Part shown: positions 7,389 through 14,429 of the stretch, piece after piece
Layout of the letters: each line of letters opens with the position of its first letter
How positions within the stretch are numbered: the stretch's first letter is position 1
NCBI GenBank assembly: GCA_002794515.1
Contig: PGTJ01000027.1
Location: 1 to 15,674, forward strand
Origin: Phototrophicales bacterium
GTDB lineage: Bacteria; Chloroflexota; Anaerolineae; Aggregatilineales; Phototrophicaceae
Length of the DNA stretch: 15,674 nucleotides
Direction of reading: 5' to 3'
The notes under the pieces: model-generated
What the model was told of the DNA's origin: nothing
What the model saw: only the letters and a program-made list of their open reading frames with translations
Databases searched by the model: none
Translations under genes and position numbers: made by a program

Positions 7389-7822
7389 CCTATGTTGTAT
7401 TGGATAGTGGAATTTTCATCGCCAGCGTGTTTCTTGAACCATACACCGCACAAGCCAAACACCTGATGAAAACATTACAAACGGAACAAGTGAAATTTAT
7501 TGCGCCACATTTATTGATGTATGAATTGATGTCGACCATTCGCAAAGGGGTGTATCAAGGGCGTGTGTTGCCCAGTGATGCGATGCGTATCCGTGATAGA
7601 TTGCTCAATTTGCCGATTGATTTATATTTCGACCAACCGTTGCTCAAACGCGCCTACGACCTCGCCACCGACCTGAACCGTGTGCGGGCATACGACACGC
7701 AGTTTTTAGCATTGGCAGAACGCTTTGCCTGCGATTTTTGGACGACCGATGAAAAATTTTATCATATCGCCCATATCCGTTATCCCGCCGTCCGTTGGGT
7801 CGGCATGTATCCAACGACATGA
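7385..7822 (+). CDS. PIN-domain ribonuclease toxin (VapC-like)
   Basis: This 145-residue protein has the acidic residues expected of a PIN nuclease: Asp7 (VVLDSGIF), Glu47 (LLMYELMS), Asp104 (RAYDTQFLALAE) and Asp122 (WTTDEKF). They should bind Mg2+ or Mn2+ and cleave RNA. The spacing of Asp104-Thr-Gln-Phe and the final TTD motif are typical of VapC-like toxins. It is preceded by the antitoxin-like gene with a 4-bp ATGA overlap, and its own stop overlaps the menH start in the same way, so all three are probably made from one mRNA. The target RNA cannot be predicted. All four acidic residues are intact, so it should be active unless bound by its partner. Confidence 0.9.
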   Translation: MTYVVLDSGIFIASVFLEPYTAQAKHLMKTLQTEQVKFIAPHLLMYELMSTIRKGVYQGRVLPSDAMRIRDRLLNLPIDLYFDQPLLKRAYDLATDLNRVRAYDTQFLALAERFACDFWTTDEKFYHIAHIRYPAVRWVGMYPTT

Positions 7823-8637
7823 CCATCCAGACCACCATCATCACCCTCAACGATGTGGCGTATGCCATCCATCAGATGGGCATGGGCGACCCCATGCTCA
7901 TCCTACACGGCTTCACGGGGAGCGGGCGGGCATTCATCCAACATTTATCGCCCCTATCCGATACCTATCAGCTCATAGCTCCCGACCTGCTCGGACACGG
8001 ACAGAGTGCATCACCATCAGACCCGATGCGTTACGAGATGCCCCACGCCATCACCGACCTCAAGGCACTGCTCGACAATCTGCATATCGATACCTGTTAC
8101 CTATTGGGATATTCGATGGGCGGGCGCTTGGCGTTGGGATTTGCCCTGACGCATCCAGAGCGGGTATCGGCGCTCATCCTCGAAAGTAGCTCGGCAGGAT
8201 TAGCCCACGCCTCAGAACGGACGGCGCGCATCGATAGCGATGAGGCATTAGCCAAGCGCATCATCGTGGGCGGGATAGAGGCATTCGTGGATGAATGGGA
8301 AAAATTGCCACTGTGGGCTTCACAAGCACCACATATTCGCCAAGCCTTGCGCTTGCAACGACTGAATAATAACCCGATTGGCTTAGCCAATAGTTTGCGT
8401 GGCATGGGGACGGGCGCACAACCGTATTGGGGCGATCGCGTGTCATCGCTGACCATGCCCGTCTTATACCTGACAGGCGCGCTGGATGATAAATTTACAT
8501 CCATCGCCAGCCAGATGATCCGCCACACACCACGCGGGATGCACATCACCATCGCAGGGGTGGGTCATGCGGTTCATCTCGAAGCACCAGGGGGGTATAT
8601 CCATGCCATACGGGCATTTTTACAACAGGTGCAATGA
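7819..8637 (+). CDS. menH: MenH, SHCHC synthase (menaquinone pathway)
   Basis: This 272-residue alpha/beta hydrolase carries the signature that separates MenH from other hydrolases, SLRGMGTGAQP (192-202), containing the Arg that binds substrate carboxylate. It also has the oxyanion region LHGFTGSG (29-36), nucleophile Ser99 in GYSMGG, Asp223 in GALDDKF and His250 in GVGHAVH. MenH removes pyruvate from SEPHCHC to form SHCHC, an early step of menaquinone synthesis from chorismate. The ATG at 7819 overlaps the PIN toxin stop (ATGA). No other men genes lie in the window, which is unusual because menH often sits with menD, menC or menE. An in-frame upstream TTG at 7795 is less likely. No terminator is visible after the stop. 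Confidence 0.88.
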   Translation: MTIQTTIITLNDVAYAIHQMGMGDPMLILHGFTGSGRAFIQHLSPLSDTYQLIAPDLLGHGQSASPSDPMRYEMPHAITDLKALLDNLHIDTCYLLGYSMGGRLALGFALTHPERVSALILESSSAGLAHASERTARIDSDEALAKRIIVGGIEAFVDEWEKLPLWASQAPHIRQALRLQRLNNNPIGLANSLRGMGTGAQPYWGDRVSSLTMPVLYLTGALDDKFTSIASQMIRHTPRGMHITIAGVGHAVHLEAPGGYIHAIRAFLQQVQ

Positions 8638-8675
8638 CCCTGACGGCTAATTTATCTTTACCATTTTCACATATG

Positions 8676-8726
8676 CCCCTAAAGTTAGGGGAATATCATG
8701 TTACAATGTCTGATATGATTAATCAT
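8676..8726 (+). promoter_or_regulatory. Promoter between two palindromes, small membrane protein gene
   Basis: CCCCTAA-AG-TTAGGGG (8676-8691) is a perfect inverted repeat with a 2-nt centre. It covers the region where a -35 would lie. It is followed by the extended -10 TGTTACAAT (8699-8707). At the predicted start point lies a second, perfect 12-bp palindrome ATGATTAATCAT (8715-8726). Palindromes on both sides of a -10 suggest operators. A good AAGGAG ribosome site (8742-8747) follows. The 15-mer ATATCATGTTACAAT (8693-8707) nearly repeats the sequence at 5554-5568. Confidence 0.55.
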
Positions 8727-8755
8727 GATAATACATCCCCAAAGGAGCATATGTT

Positions 8756-9130
8756 ATGGAATTCAACCGAAATTACAGCAGTTTAGTGATTTTATCACGT
8801 TTATTTTGGATTTTAGGCGGGTTATTCATCGTCTTTCGCAGTTACAACAGCCTACAACAATACAGCTTGTTGGTCGATACCGTGACCACCACCAACAACA
8901 CATTGGGCGGGGCGATGAGTAGCATGGCGAGTCGGGTGGATATTACCCTGCTCATCACCGAACTGATTGGGGTGGTCATTTATGGTACAGTGATTATCGC
9001 CCTGGGATTTACCGTGCAAGCCTTCCGCGAGATCACGCTCAATTCGCGGTGGCAAGCTGAAATCGCCGATGCTATGCGCGCCGATAACAACAAACAAATC
9101 GAACTGCTCGAAAAATTAACCGAGAAATAA
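8756..9130 (+). CDS. Small two-helix membrane protein, unknown function
   Basis: I do not recognise this 124-residue protein. It has two probable transmembrane helices, about 9-27 and 64-87. The intervening segment (29-62) is polar, Thr/Ser/Asn-rich and probably outside the cell. The C-terminal 35 residues are charged, predicted helical and possibly coiled-coil (NNKQIELLEKLTEK), probably cytoplasmic. The short N-terminus with Arg5 and Arg15 agrees with an inside start. The AAGGAG ribosome site 8 bp upstream makes the start secure. It has its own promoter with two palindromes, so it is probably regulated individually. Its TAA stop directly abuts the stop of the convergent kinase gene. It resembles small membrane-anchored adaptor proteins only in shape; no function is claimed. 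Confidence 0.8.
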   Translation: MEFNRNYSSLVILSRLFWILGGLFIVFRSYNSLQQYSLLVDTVTTTNNTLGGAMSSMASRVDITLLITELIGVVIYGTVIIALGFTVQAFREITLNSRWQAEIADAMRADNNKQIELLEKLTEK

Positions 9131-10186
9131 TCACCCTGCGCGACTGAGTACCAACAACACACCGATCACCACCAGCGCCAGCGCCAAACCGATGATGATC
9201 AACCATAACAGGCGGTTATCTGGTGCTGGGGGGATTGGGACGAGTACCCGCGCTTCTGGATTTTGTAAATCTCTGCTCGGTGGCGACCCGCCACCATTTT
9301 CTTCTGGTTTACGGTTGCTCAATGTCACCACCATGCGCTCATAACCCACCACCGCCTTAGAGAAGGCTTCGGCGAAGGCGAGCGCGGTTGGATAGCGATT
9401 TTTCGGATTTTTTTCGAGGATTTTGAGTAACACCGCATCGAGCGCTTTGGGCAAATCGGGGTTGAGCGATGAGGGGGTCGGTGGAATGGCACTCATGTGT
9501 TGATTGACAATCGCCAACGGATCGCCACCAAAGGGCAAGCGCCCGACCGCCATCAGATAGGCGATGACCCCAAACGAATATAAATCGGAATAGCGGTCGA
9601 TACGTTCTGCGCCACGCGCCTGTTCTGGGGACATATAATGCGGTGTGCCGGGCATAATTCCGCCTTGTGTGAGGACGGTATGCTCCAAAATGCGGGCGAT
9701 GCCGAAATCGGTCAGCATGGCGAAATTATCGGTGTCATCTTTGAGCAAAATATTGCCCGGCTTGAGGTCGCGGTGGATAATTTTTTTGTTATGGGCAAAA
9801 TCGAGCGCATCCGCCACCTGCCATAAAATTTGTGAGCTGGTCTTGAGCGACATGCCCCGTTCTTGGCGCAGGCGGTCTGCCAAACTCCCGCCCGCTAAAT
9901 ATTCCATGACGATATACGGACGGCGGTTATACATGCCAAAATCGTATAGCGGGATGATATGCGGGTGTTGCAATTTTTGCATGATGCGTCCCTCGCGCAA
10001 AAAGCGATACACCACCTCTTCATGTTCTGCCCAACTGGTTTGTAAGACCTTGATGGCAACGGGTGGGATAGTATCAGGGTCGCCGACCTTTTTGGCTTTA
10101 TAAACCACCGCCACACCACCCGCTTTGATATGCCCAATGATGAGATAGCTGTCGATTTGCTTGCCGACTAAATTTTCATTCTCCAT
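9131..10186 (-). CDS. Ser/Thr protein kinase with C-terminal membrane anchor
   Basis: This 351-residue PknB-type kinase has a glycine loop HIKAGGVAVVYKAK (19-32), ATP lysine K46 in VAIKVL, HRDLKPGN with catalytic D140, DFGIA (160-164) and MSPEQ (185-189, SPE in place of the usual APE). A disordered Pro/Glu/Gly linker (about 293-324) leads to one transmembrane helix (326-347). Only four residues follow, so unlike PASTA kinases it has no extracellular sensor. It is a tail-anchored cytoplasmic kinase that probably takes its signal from a partner. The ATG at 10186-10184 is chosen because GGGAG lies about 9 bp upstream; an in-frame extension to 10225 would run further into the deacetylase gene. 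With this start it overlaps the deacetylase stop by 11 bp, implying co-translation. Confidence 0.9.
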   Translation of the reverse strand: MENENLVGKQIDSYLIIGHIKAGGVAVVYKAKKVGDPDTIPPVAIKVLQTSWAEHEEVVYRFLREGRIMQKLQHPHIIPLYDFGMYNRRPYIVMEYLAGGSLADRLRQERGMSLKTSSQILWQVADALDFAHNKKIIHRDLKPGNILLKDDTDNFAMLTDFGIARILEHTVLTQGGIMPGTPHYMSPEQARGAERIDRYSDLYSFGVIAYLMAVGRLPFGGDPLAIVNQHMSAIPPTPSSLNPDLPKALDAVLLKILEKNPKNRYPTALAFAEAFSKAVVGYERMVVTLSNRKPEENGGGSPPSRDLQNPEARVLVPIPPAPDNRLLWLIIIGLALALVVIGVLLVLSRAG

Positions 10187-11264
10187 CCGCCAAAACTCCC
10201 TTAAAAAATGCCACTGCCAATTCACCCAATGCCTCTATGGCATATCCACCTTCTTGAATATAAATGGTGGGCAAGTTCATGGCATCTATCATACGTCCCA
10301 TGCGTTCATAACTCGTTTGCGTAAGTCTAAACCGTCCCATCGGATCTTGTACATAGGTATCAAATCCCAACGAGACCACCAACGCCTTCGCCCCAAATTG
10401 ATGAATTGCCGCTATCGCCCGATGGAGCGCGACAAAATAAGCATCTTCATCGGTGCCATGTGGCAGGGGGATATTCAAATTTGCGCCCATCCCTGCGCCC
10501 AAGCCGATTTCATCAGTATAGCCTGTGGTATGCGGATAATCCACCGTTGGGTCGGCATGAATGGAGGCGAAAAAGACATTGGCATCTTCATAAAAAATAT
10601 CTTGTGTGCCGTTGCCATGATGATAATCCACATCTAAAATCGCCACCTTGCCCAATGGACGCAGGCAATTGGCGGCGATGGCGGCATTATTCAGATAACA
10701 ATATCCGCCCACAAAATCGTACCCTGCATGATGCCCTGGCGGGCGACAGATGGCATAGGCGCGGGGATGCTCGCCGTGTAATAGCGCCGATGCCCCACGA
10801 AATGCCAATTCTGCCGATTGCACAATCGCCGTCCATGTGCCTTTGCCGATTGGGCAGGTGCTATCGCTCAGGTATAACTTGGGCGGGTTATGATGACTGC
10901 TTCGGGTGTTGGACGGGGTGTGAAAAATGGATTCGTAGTAATATTCATCATCGCCCAGATGGTCGGTCAAGCCATACACCGCATAATCGGCGCGGATGCG
11001 CGCTTGCGATTGGTGGCATAATTCGCGCAAATAAGTGATCATGGCGGGGTCGTGAATATAACCGAGCATGGGCAATACATCGGCGCTCATATCGGCATAT
11101 AACACGCGGTGGAATAAGGGCGATTGGCGGACAGCATGATCAATCATCTCGACACGGCGGGGCATCTCGTAATAAGGAACAATGCGCCCATGCAAAAATT
11201 CGCCACGCGGGTGATGCAAGGCATGATGCGGAGAATATAGGGTATATATGGGCGGTTTGCTCAT
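10176..11264 (-). CDS. Acetylpolyamine amidohydrolase/HDAC-type deacetylase
   Basis: This 362-residue zinc deacetylase belongs to the arginase-deacetylase fold. Catalytic His178-His179 lie in RPPGHH. Zinc ligands are Asp213 and His215 (DVDYHHGNG) and Asp302 (GFDTY), and Tyr341 in EGGY is the transition-state Tyr. The segment STCPIGKGTWTAIVQSAELA (135-154), the long inserted loop around 95-135 rich in acidic and aromatic residues, and GGYCYLNNAAIAA (186-198) resemble acetylpolyamine amidohydrolases more than acetoin-utilisation AcuC proteins. The product is therefore predicted to remove acetyl groups from polyamines or related amines, with lysine deacetylation as the alternative. Cytoplasmic, no signal peptide. 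It is the first gene of a pair with the tail-anchored kinase. The start ATG has only a weak upstream purine tract (GAAAGG about 12 bp away). Confidence 0.88.
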   Translation of the reverse strand: MSKPPIYTLYSPHHALHHPRGEFLHGRIVPYYEMPRRVEMIDHAVRQSPLFHRVLYADMSADVLPMLGYIHDPAMITYLRELCHQSQARIRADYAVYGLTDHLGDDEYYYESIFHTPSNTRSSHHNPPKLYLSDSTCPIGKGTWTAIVQSAELAFRGASALLHGEHPRAYAICRPPGHHAGYDFVGGYCYLNNAAIAANCLRPLGKVAILDVDYHHGNGTQDIFYEDANVFFASIHADPTVDYPHTTGYTDEIGLGAGMGANLNIPLPHGTDEDAYFVALHRAIAAIHQFGAKALVVSLGFDTYVQDPMGRFRLTQTSYERMGRMIDAMNLPTIYIQEGGYAIEALGELAVAFFKGVLADGE

Positions 11265-11291
11265 GACGGTGTGTTTGCCTTTCGGGTTATA

Positions 11292-11320
11292 TTTATCCTG
11301 ATTGCCAGTTGCCTTGCCAA
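11292..11320 (-). promoter_or_regulatory. Candidate promoter of the deacetylase-kinase pair
   Basis: On the minus strand TTGGCA (11320-11315, five of six consensus bases) and GATAAA (11297-11292, four of six) are separated by exactly 17 bp. Transcription would begin near 11285, about 20 nt before the deacetylase ATG. It separates this operon from the restriction gene upstream on the same strand. The rest of 11321-11442 shows short CAAATGC repeats but no clear terminator. Confidence 0.42.
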
Positions 11321-11442
11321 TGGCGCAAAGCTATTAGCGAGGCGGGGTGTAATCTACACAATCGGCTGGTCTTTGCCATGATTTTGAGGGCATTTGAGTG
11401 CATTTGGCGTATCAGCATTTTATCGATTTGCATATTAGCATA

Positions 11443-12384
11443 TCAAATTTGCATCTGTTCAAACAGACGTAGCCGTTCAGACTGGTCATCTAACAAGGTT
11501 TGTAAGCCAAAAATGGCTGTAACCACCTGTGAACTGAGCAATAAATCATGTTTGGCACGACGTGTGATGGCTACATCTTGCATAATGAGGATAGTTTGAG
11601 CATTTGGATTTTCTTGACGAATCCGTTGCAAACTTTTAAGTGTTGCCCCTACTCGTTCTAGCGCACCTGCAGGATCTATACCCTCTTTTATTTCGATCGC
11701 AACTTGTGGTATATCGTTTAAATAAATAGCGATATCAGGTTCATCGGCAAATATCAATATGCGGTTATCGGGCAATAGAATGCGCGTGTGTCCTTGTTGA
11801 ACATCAGAAATAGACTGGGTATCTGATAAGCGTTGCAAAATTAGCTGTTTGATAGCCAACTCTGCAGATGCTCCTTTATTATTTTGCCATGCGCCTTGAG
11901 CTTGTGTACCAGCAGACATCCCACGCCATATATCAAAATGACGCGGATTCAAATTATCTGTGGCTTCAATCAACCAGCTAATTAGATGATTAAGATGTTG
12001 GGCGATCTGAAGCGCCAGTGTGTCATCTGTGAGCGGTTTATCGGCTTCATAAACATCCACATTCATCCCTAAGCGTTTCATCGATTTTTGCGAGACCAAT
12101 GCCAACATACGATAATATCCTACCGAACCAATAATCGTTTGTAAAATGATTGGATGTGCAAATACCAATACAGGTCGAATGCCCCGATGAATAATTTTAT
12201 TCCATGCAATGGATGAAATTGCCAAGCCATCCCACTGAAAGTTTTCACCTGCAATATGGTCTATTTTTTCGGCAACCGCCAGCAAGCCCCATTCTTGGGC
12301 TTTTTGCTTAAAGAACATGCTTTTGGCAATTTGGTCAAGCGTCCATGCTTGTATCATCTGTGGGTCTTGTTGTTTAGGCATCAT
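11443..12384 (-). CDS. Type II restriction endonuclease, PD-(D/E)XK fold, possibly XcyI-like
   Basis: This 313-residue protein follows a DNA methyltransferase gene with an ATGA overlap and has a PD-(D/E)XK nuclease core: Pro216-Asp217 (DEPDIAIY), then Glu231-Ile-Lys233 (VAIEIKEG). It continues with DPAGALERVGATLKSL, followed by a strand (QTILIMQD) and helix. A conserved-looking Glu175 precedes the core. From memory the EIK-x-G-x-DPAGALER style fits the XcyI restriction family (CCCGGG cutters), but I could not verify this and recognition may differ. The ATG at 12384, the first of tandem ATGs, is preferred because AAGGGGG stands just upstream; a longer in-frame start near 12414 would lie deeper in the methyltransferase. 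Base composition is AT-richer than the flanks, as is common for transferred restriction genes. Confidence 0.72.
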   Translation of the reverse strand: MMPKQQDPQMIQAWTLDQIAKSMFFKQKAQEWGLLAVAEKIDHIAGENFQWDGLAISSIAWNKIIHRGIRPVLVFAHPIILQTIIGSVGYYRMLALVSQKSMKRLGMNVDVYEADKPLTDDTLALQIAQHLNHLISWLIEATDNLNPRHFDIWRGMSAGTQAQGAWQNNKGASAELAIKQLILQRLSDTQSISDVQQGHTRILLPDNRILIFADEPDIAIYLNDIPQVAIEIKEGIDPAGALERVGATLKSLQRIRQENPNAQTILIMQDVAITRRAKHDLLLSSQVVTAIFGLQTLLDDQSERLRLFEQMQI

Positions 12385-13784
12385 GCCCCCTTGCAACGCC
12401 AAACATAAATACACTTGCGAAGCGCCTCTCGACCATAAGTACCCATTTGTTGGCTACTATTCCCTTTGCCTGTTGGTAATACCCATATCACTTCCACATC
12501 AAATCCTGCTTTTTGGGCGATATCAGATAAAATTAAATCGACAGGAATAGCCACACCCCCATAACGCACATTGTCATTGACCATAATCAATGGAGCATCT
12601 GGTTTAAGTAACCGCGCACATTCAAAAATAATCAGGGTCATTTCCCAAAAATAATTACGTATCATTCGAGGAATACTCCTATTATTGAGTAGCTTTGCCT
12701 CTTTTTGATCATCCAAATATGTCAATATGGTTTGTAATTCGGTCTGATTAGCGAATGCCGTATGGGCTTGTTGATAAATATCATCTGAAAAATCGGTTTG
12801 CGCGAATTGTTTATCTCGATTTTCAACGGTGCAAGATAACATTTGCTGACGCAATCGGCGAATTTCTATTTCGTCCACGCCTAAAAATGCTAATTCAAGA
12901 GCATAAGTCCGTGTGTAATCATAGCGATTGGCATAAGGTGGCGATGTGATAATGGCATCAAATGAATGGTTGGATAAAGTTGGTAAAATGTGTAAACAAG
13001 AACCTTGTAAAAGGGTTAAATTCCCCAAGTGTTTTGTAAATGAAAATAAATCCACATGTCCTAAATCATCGGCAATTTCTGTGAGTTTTGAGATAATCGC
13101 TTGGTCAAAAGTGGGGATAACACCTTTATCAAAAGGAATCCGCCCTTGTGTCCGTCCAGACCGATAATCCCAGCGCAAATATTGACCATCTTTTCGGGTG
13201 TAACTCACATCTTCCAGTACACACATCAACGCAAAGCGTAATATCTGTTGAATATCGGGTGGTTCATCGCGTAATGCAGTTTGGTATTGGCTGATTAACC
13301 GTTGTGTATCATCAGAAAACGCGCCATCGGTTATTTTCAGATGAGCAAATGGGATACAAGCAGGTGATGTGCGCCATGGAGTCATCTGTAACCATCGGCG
13401 AATAGCCAATACCAAAGAATGATGATCAGTTCGTTGAATAGCATCATAAACAGACATGGTTTCATATCCTACGGGCAACAATTCGATAGCAGTCGCTGTT
13501 AACCCCCTTTCCAATGCCACAAATGCCGATGTACCAACACCCGCAAAAGGATCTAAGAGATGCCCTTGCGTAATATGAAAGACATCGAACAGATAATGAA
13601 TGAGCGCCTCAGAGAATCCTTCTTTATACTTAAACCAACGATAACGGGGTTTGGTTTTATTCGCCTGAAAACTGACTAATTGCCGATTCAAGCGCGGGTT
13701 TGTCACCAGCTTCCCCTCAAAACGCGCCTCAAGGGTTGTATGATTGGTTTGAATGGTGGTCAGCATATCAAGCATGAGGTTCAT
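12381..13784 (-). CDS. DNA methyltransferase, TSPPY type (probable m4C, N6_N4 family)
   Basis: This 467-residue enzyme should protect host DNA from the adjacent nuclease. It has the SAM-binding motif LLDPFAGVGTS (76-86), followed by an acidic strand AIELLP (99-104). A ~175-residue middle region (VSYTRKDGQYLRWDYRSGR, 193-211) is a plausible target-recognition part, and the catalytic motif TSPPY is at 280-284. SPPY is more usual in N4-cytosine than in N6-adenine methyltransferases. Motif I before motif IV with a long insert is the alpha-class order, whereas M.XcyI-like enzymes, as I recall, have the reverse order; this makes the XcyI comparison less certain. The frame is open to 13868, but a TATAAT element at 13817-13812 lies inside that extension. 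ATG 13784 just after it is therefore preferred; 13775 or 13766 are alternatives. Confidence 0.85.
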   Translation of the reverse strand: MNLMLDMLTTIQTNHTTLEARFEGKLVTNPRLNRQLVSFQANKTKPRYRWFKYKEGFSEALIHYLFDVFHITQGHLLDPFAGVGTSAFVALERGLTATAIELLPVGYETMSVYDAIQRTDHHSLVLAIRRWLQMTPWRTSPACIPFAHLKITDGAFSDDTQRLISQYQTALRDEPPDIQQILRFALMCVLEDVSYTRKDGQYLRWDYRSGRTQGRIPFDKGVIPTFDQAIISKLTEIADDLGHVDLFSFTKHLGNLTLLQGSCLHILPTLSNHSFDAIITSPPYANRYDYTRTYALELAFLGVDEIEIRRLRQQMLSCTVENRDKQFAQTDFSDDIYQQAHTAFANQTELQTILTYLDDQKEAKLLNNRSIPRMIRNYFWEMTLIIFECARLLKPDAPLIMVNDNVRYGGVAIPVDLILSDIAQKAGFDVEVIWVLPTGKGNSSQQMGTYGREALRKCIYVWRCKGA

Positions 13785-13811
13785 TCTCGAAATAATGATA
13801 GCGATAATTGC

Positions 13812-13817
13812 ATTATA
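13812..13817 (-). promoter_or_regulatory. -10 element of the restriction-modification operon
   Basis: A perfect TATAAT on the minus strand lies 28 bp before the methyltransferase ATG at 13784. The -35 position 17 bp upstream reads TATTCA, a poor match. The element falls within the possible 5' extension of the reading frame, which is why the shorter start is chosen. It gives a leader of about 20 nt. Confidence 0.42.
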
Positions 13818-13951
13818 ACCGCATTCATCACACCTGAATAGGGGACTGGGGGAGTCGGATGGTATCATTTGGCGAGGTCACTGTTAGGCACATTTGAGCC
13901 ATAATTAAGCAAGTGAGCGGGTTCTTTATACTTTTTTGAGGTTTTATCGAT

Positions 13952-13957
13952 TATAAT
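13952..13957 (+). promoter_or_regulatory. -10 element of the 13995-15234 pair
   Basis: TATAAT at 13952-13957 lies 37 bp before the ATG at 13995, preceded by a T-rich stretch with no clear -35. An AGGAA ribosome site at 13984-13988 follows. The interval 13785-13994 is a divergent promoter region serving the restriction-modification genes (minus) and this pair (plus). Nothing else was identified in it apart from a short GACT...AGTC inversion near 13844-13856. Confidence 0.4.
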
Positions 13958-13994
13958 ACAAACAATTCGCAAACTCGGAATGACAGGAACGATT

Positions 13995-14429
13995 ATGACG
14001 TATACAATTGATTGGGCGGTTGAGAAGCGGGTGATTATCAGCACCTTCATTGGTGATGTGACCAGAGAAGACCTGATGAGTTATATCAACCAAATGCGTG
14101 AGTGGGTTAAACAAGGCGAGCAACCGTTGTATCATATCAGCAACAGCTTAGAACTGACCAAAGTGCATTTATCGTTGGGGGCATTGCTCCAATTGGTGCG
14201 TTCGGTCGGCATTTTTGGGCATTTGGCATGGCAGATTGATGTCAACCTCAACCCGACCAACAAAATGCTCGCCGCCCTCAGTAGCCAAGTGATTCGCATC
14301 CGCACACGCACCGTCCCTAGCATGAATGATGCGGTGAATTTTATCAAGAGTATCGACATCACCCTCGCTAATGTCGAATGGAATATCCCCAACCGCCACC
14401 TTGAGGTGAATAATCATGTCGGCGAATAA
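13995..14429 (+). CDS. Small protein, possibly SpoIIAA/STAS-like
   Basis: The 144-residue product starts with alternating strand-like segments (TYTIDWAVEKRVIISTFIGD) followed by a helix (TREDLMSYINQMREWVKQG) and PLYHISNS. This order of antisigma-factor-antagonist or SEC14-like small folds is seen in SpoIIAA-like proteins of many bacteria. The later part has a helix (LGALLQLVRSVG), a strand, and a C-terminal NDAVNFIKS helix similar to the last helix of that fold. No catalytic motif is visible and the usual phosphorylatable Ser of STAS proteins cannot be placed with confidence. No signal peptide or membrane segment. The start at 13995 has AGGAA about 6 bp upstream; an in-frame ATG at 13980 lacks one. 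It overlaps the following dehydrogenase gene by 14 bp. Assignment is tentative. Confidence 0.7.
   Translation: MTYTIDWAVEKRVIISTFIGDVTREDLMSYINQMREWVKQGEQPLYHISNSLELTKVHLSLGALLQLVRSVGIFGHLAWQIDVNLNPTNKMLAALSSQVIRIRTRTVPSMNDAVNFIKSIDITLANVEWNIPNRHLEVNNHVGE

Noticed and set aside
10187..10225. Longer start of the tail-anchored kinase
   Set aside because: It would lengthen the overlap with the deacetylase gene and lacks a ribosome site, whereas ATG 10186 has GGGAG at a good distance.
11265..11442. A small gene or RNA in the gap between restriction enzyme and deacetylase
   Set aside because: The plus-strand frame at 11309-11599 is antisense to the nuclease and no conserved RNA structure was evident. 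Only a promoter candidate is supported.
13785..13868. N-terminal extension of the DNA methyltransferase to an ATG at 13868
   Set aside because: The added residues have no family similarity that I recognise, and a TATAAT promoter element lies inside the extension, so the start near 13784 is more likely.
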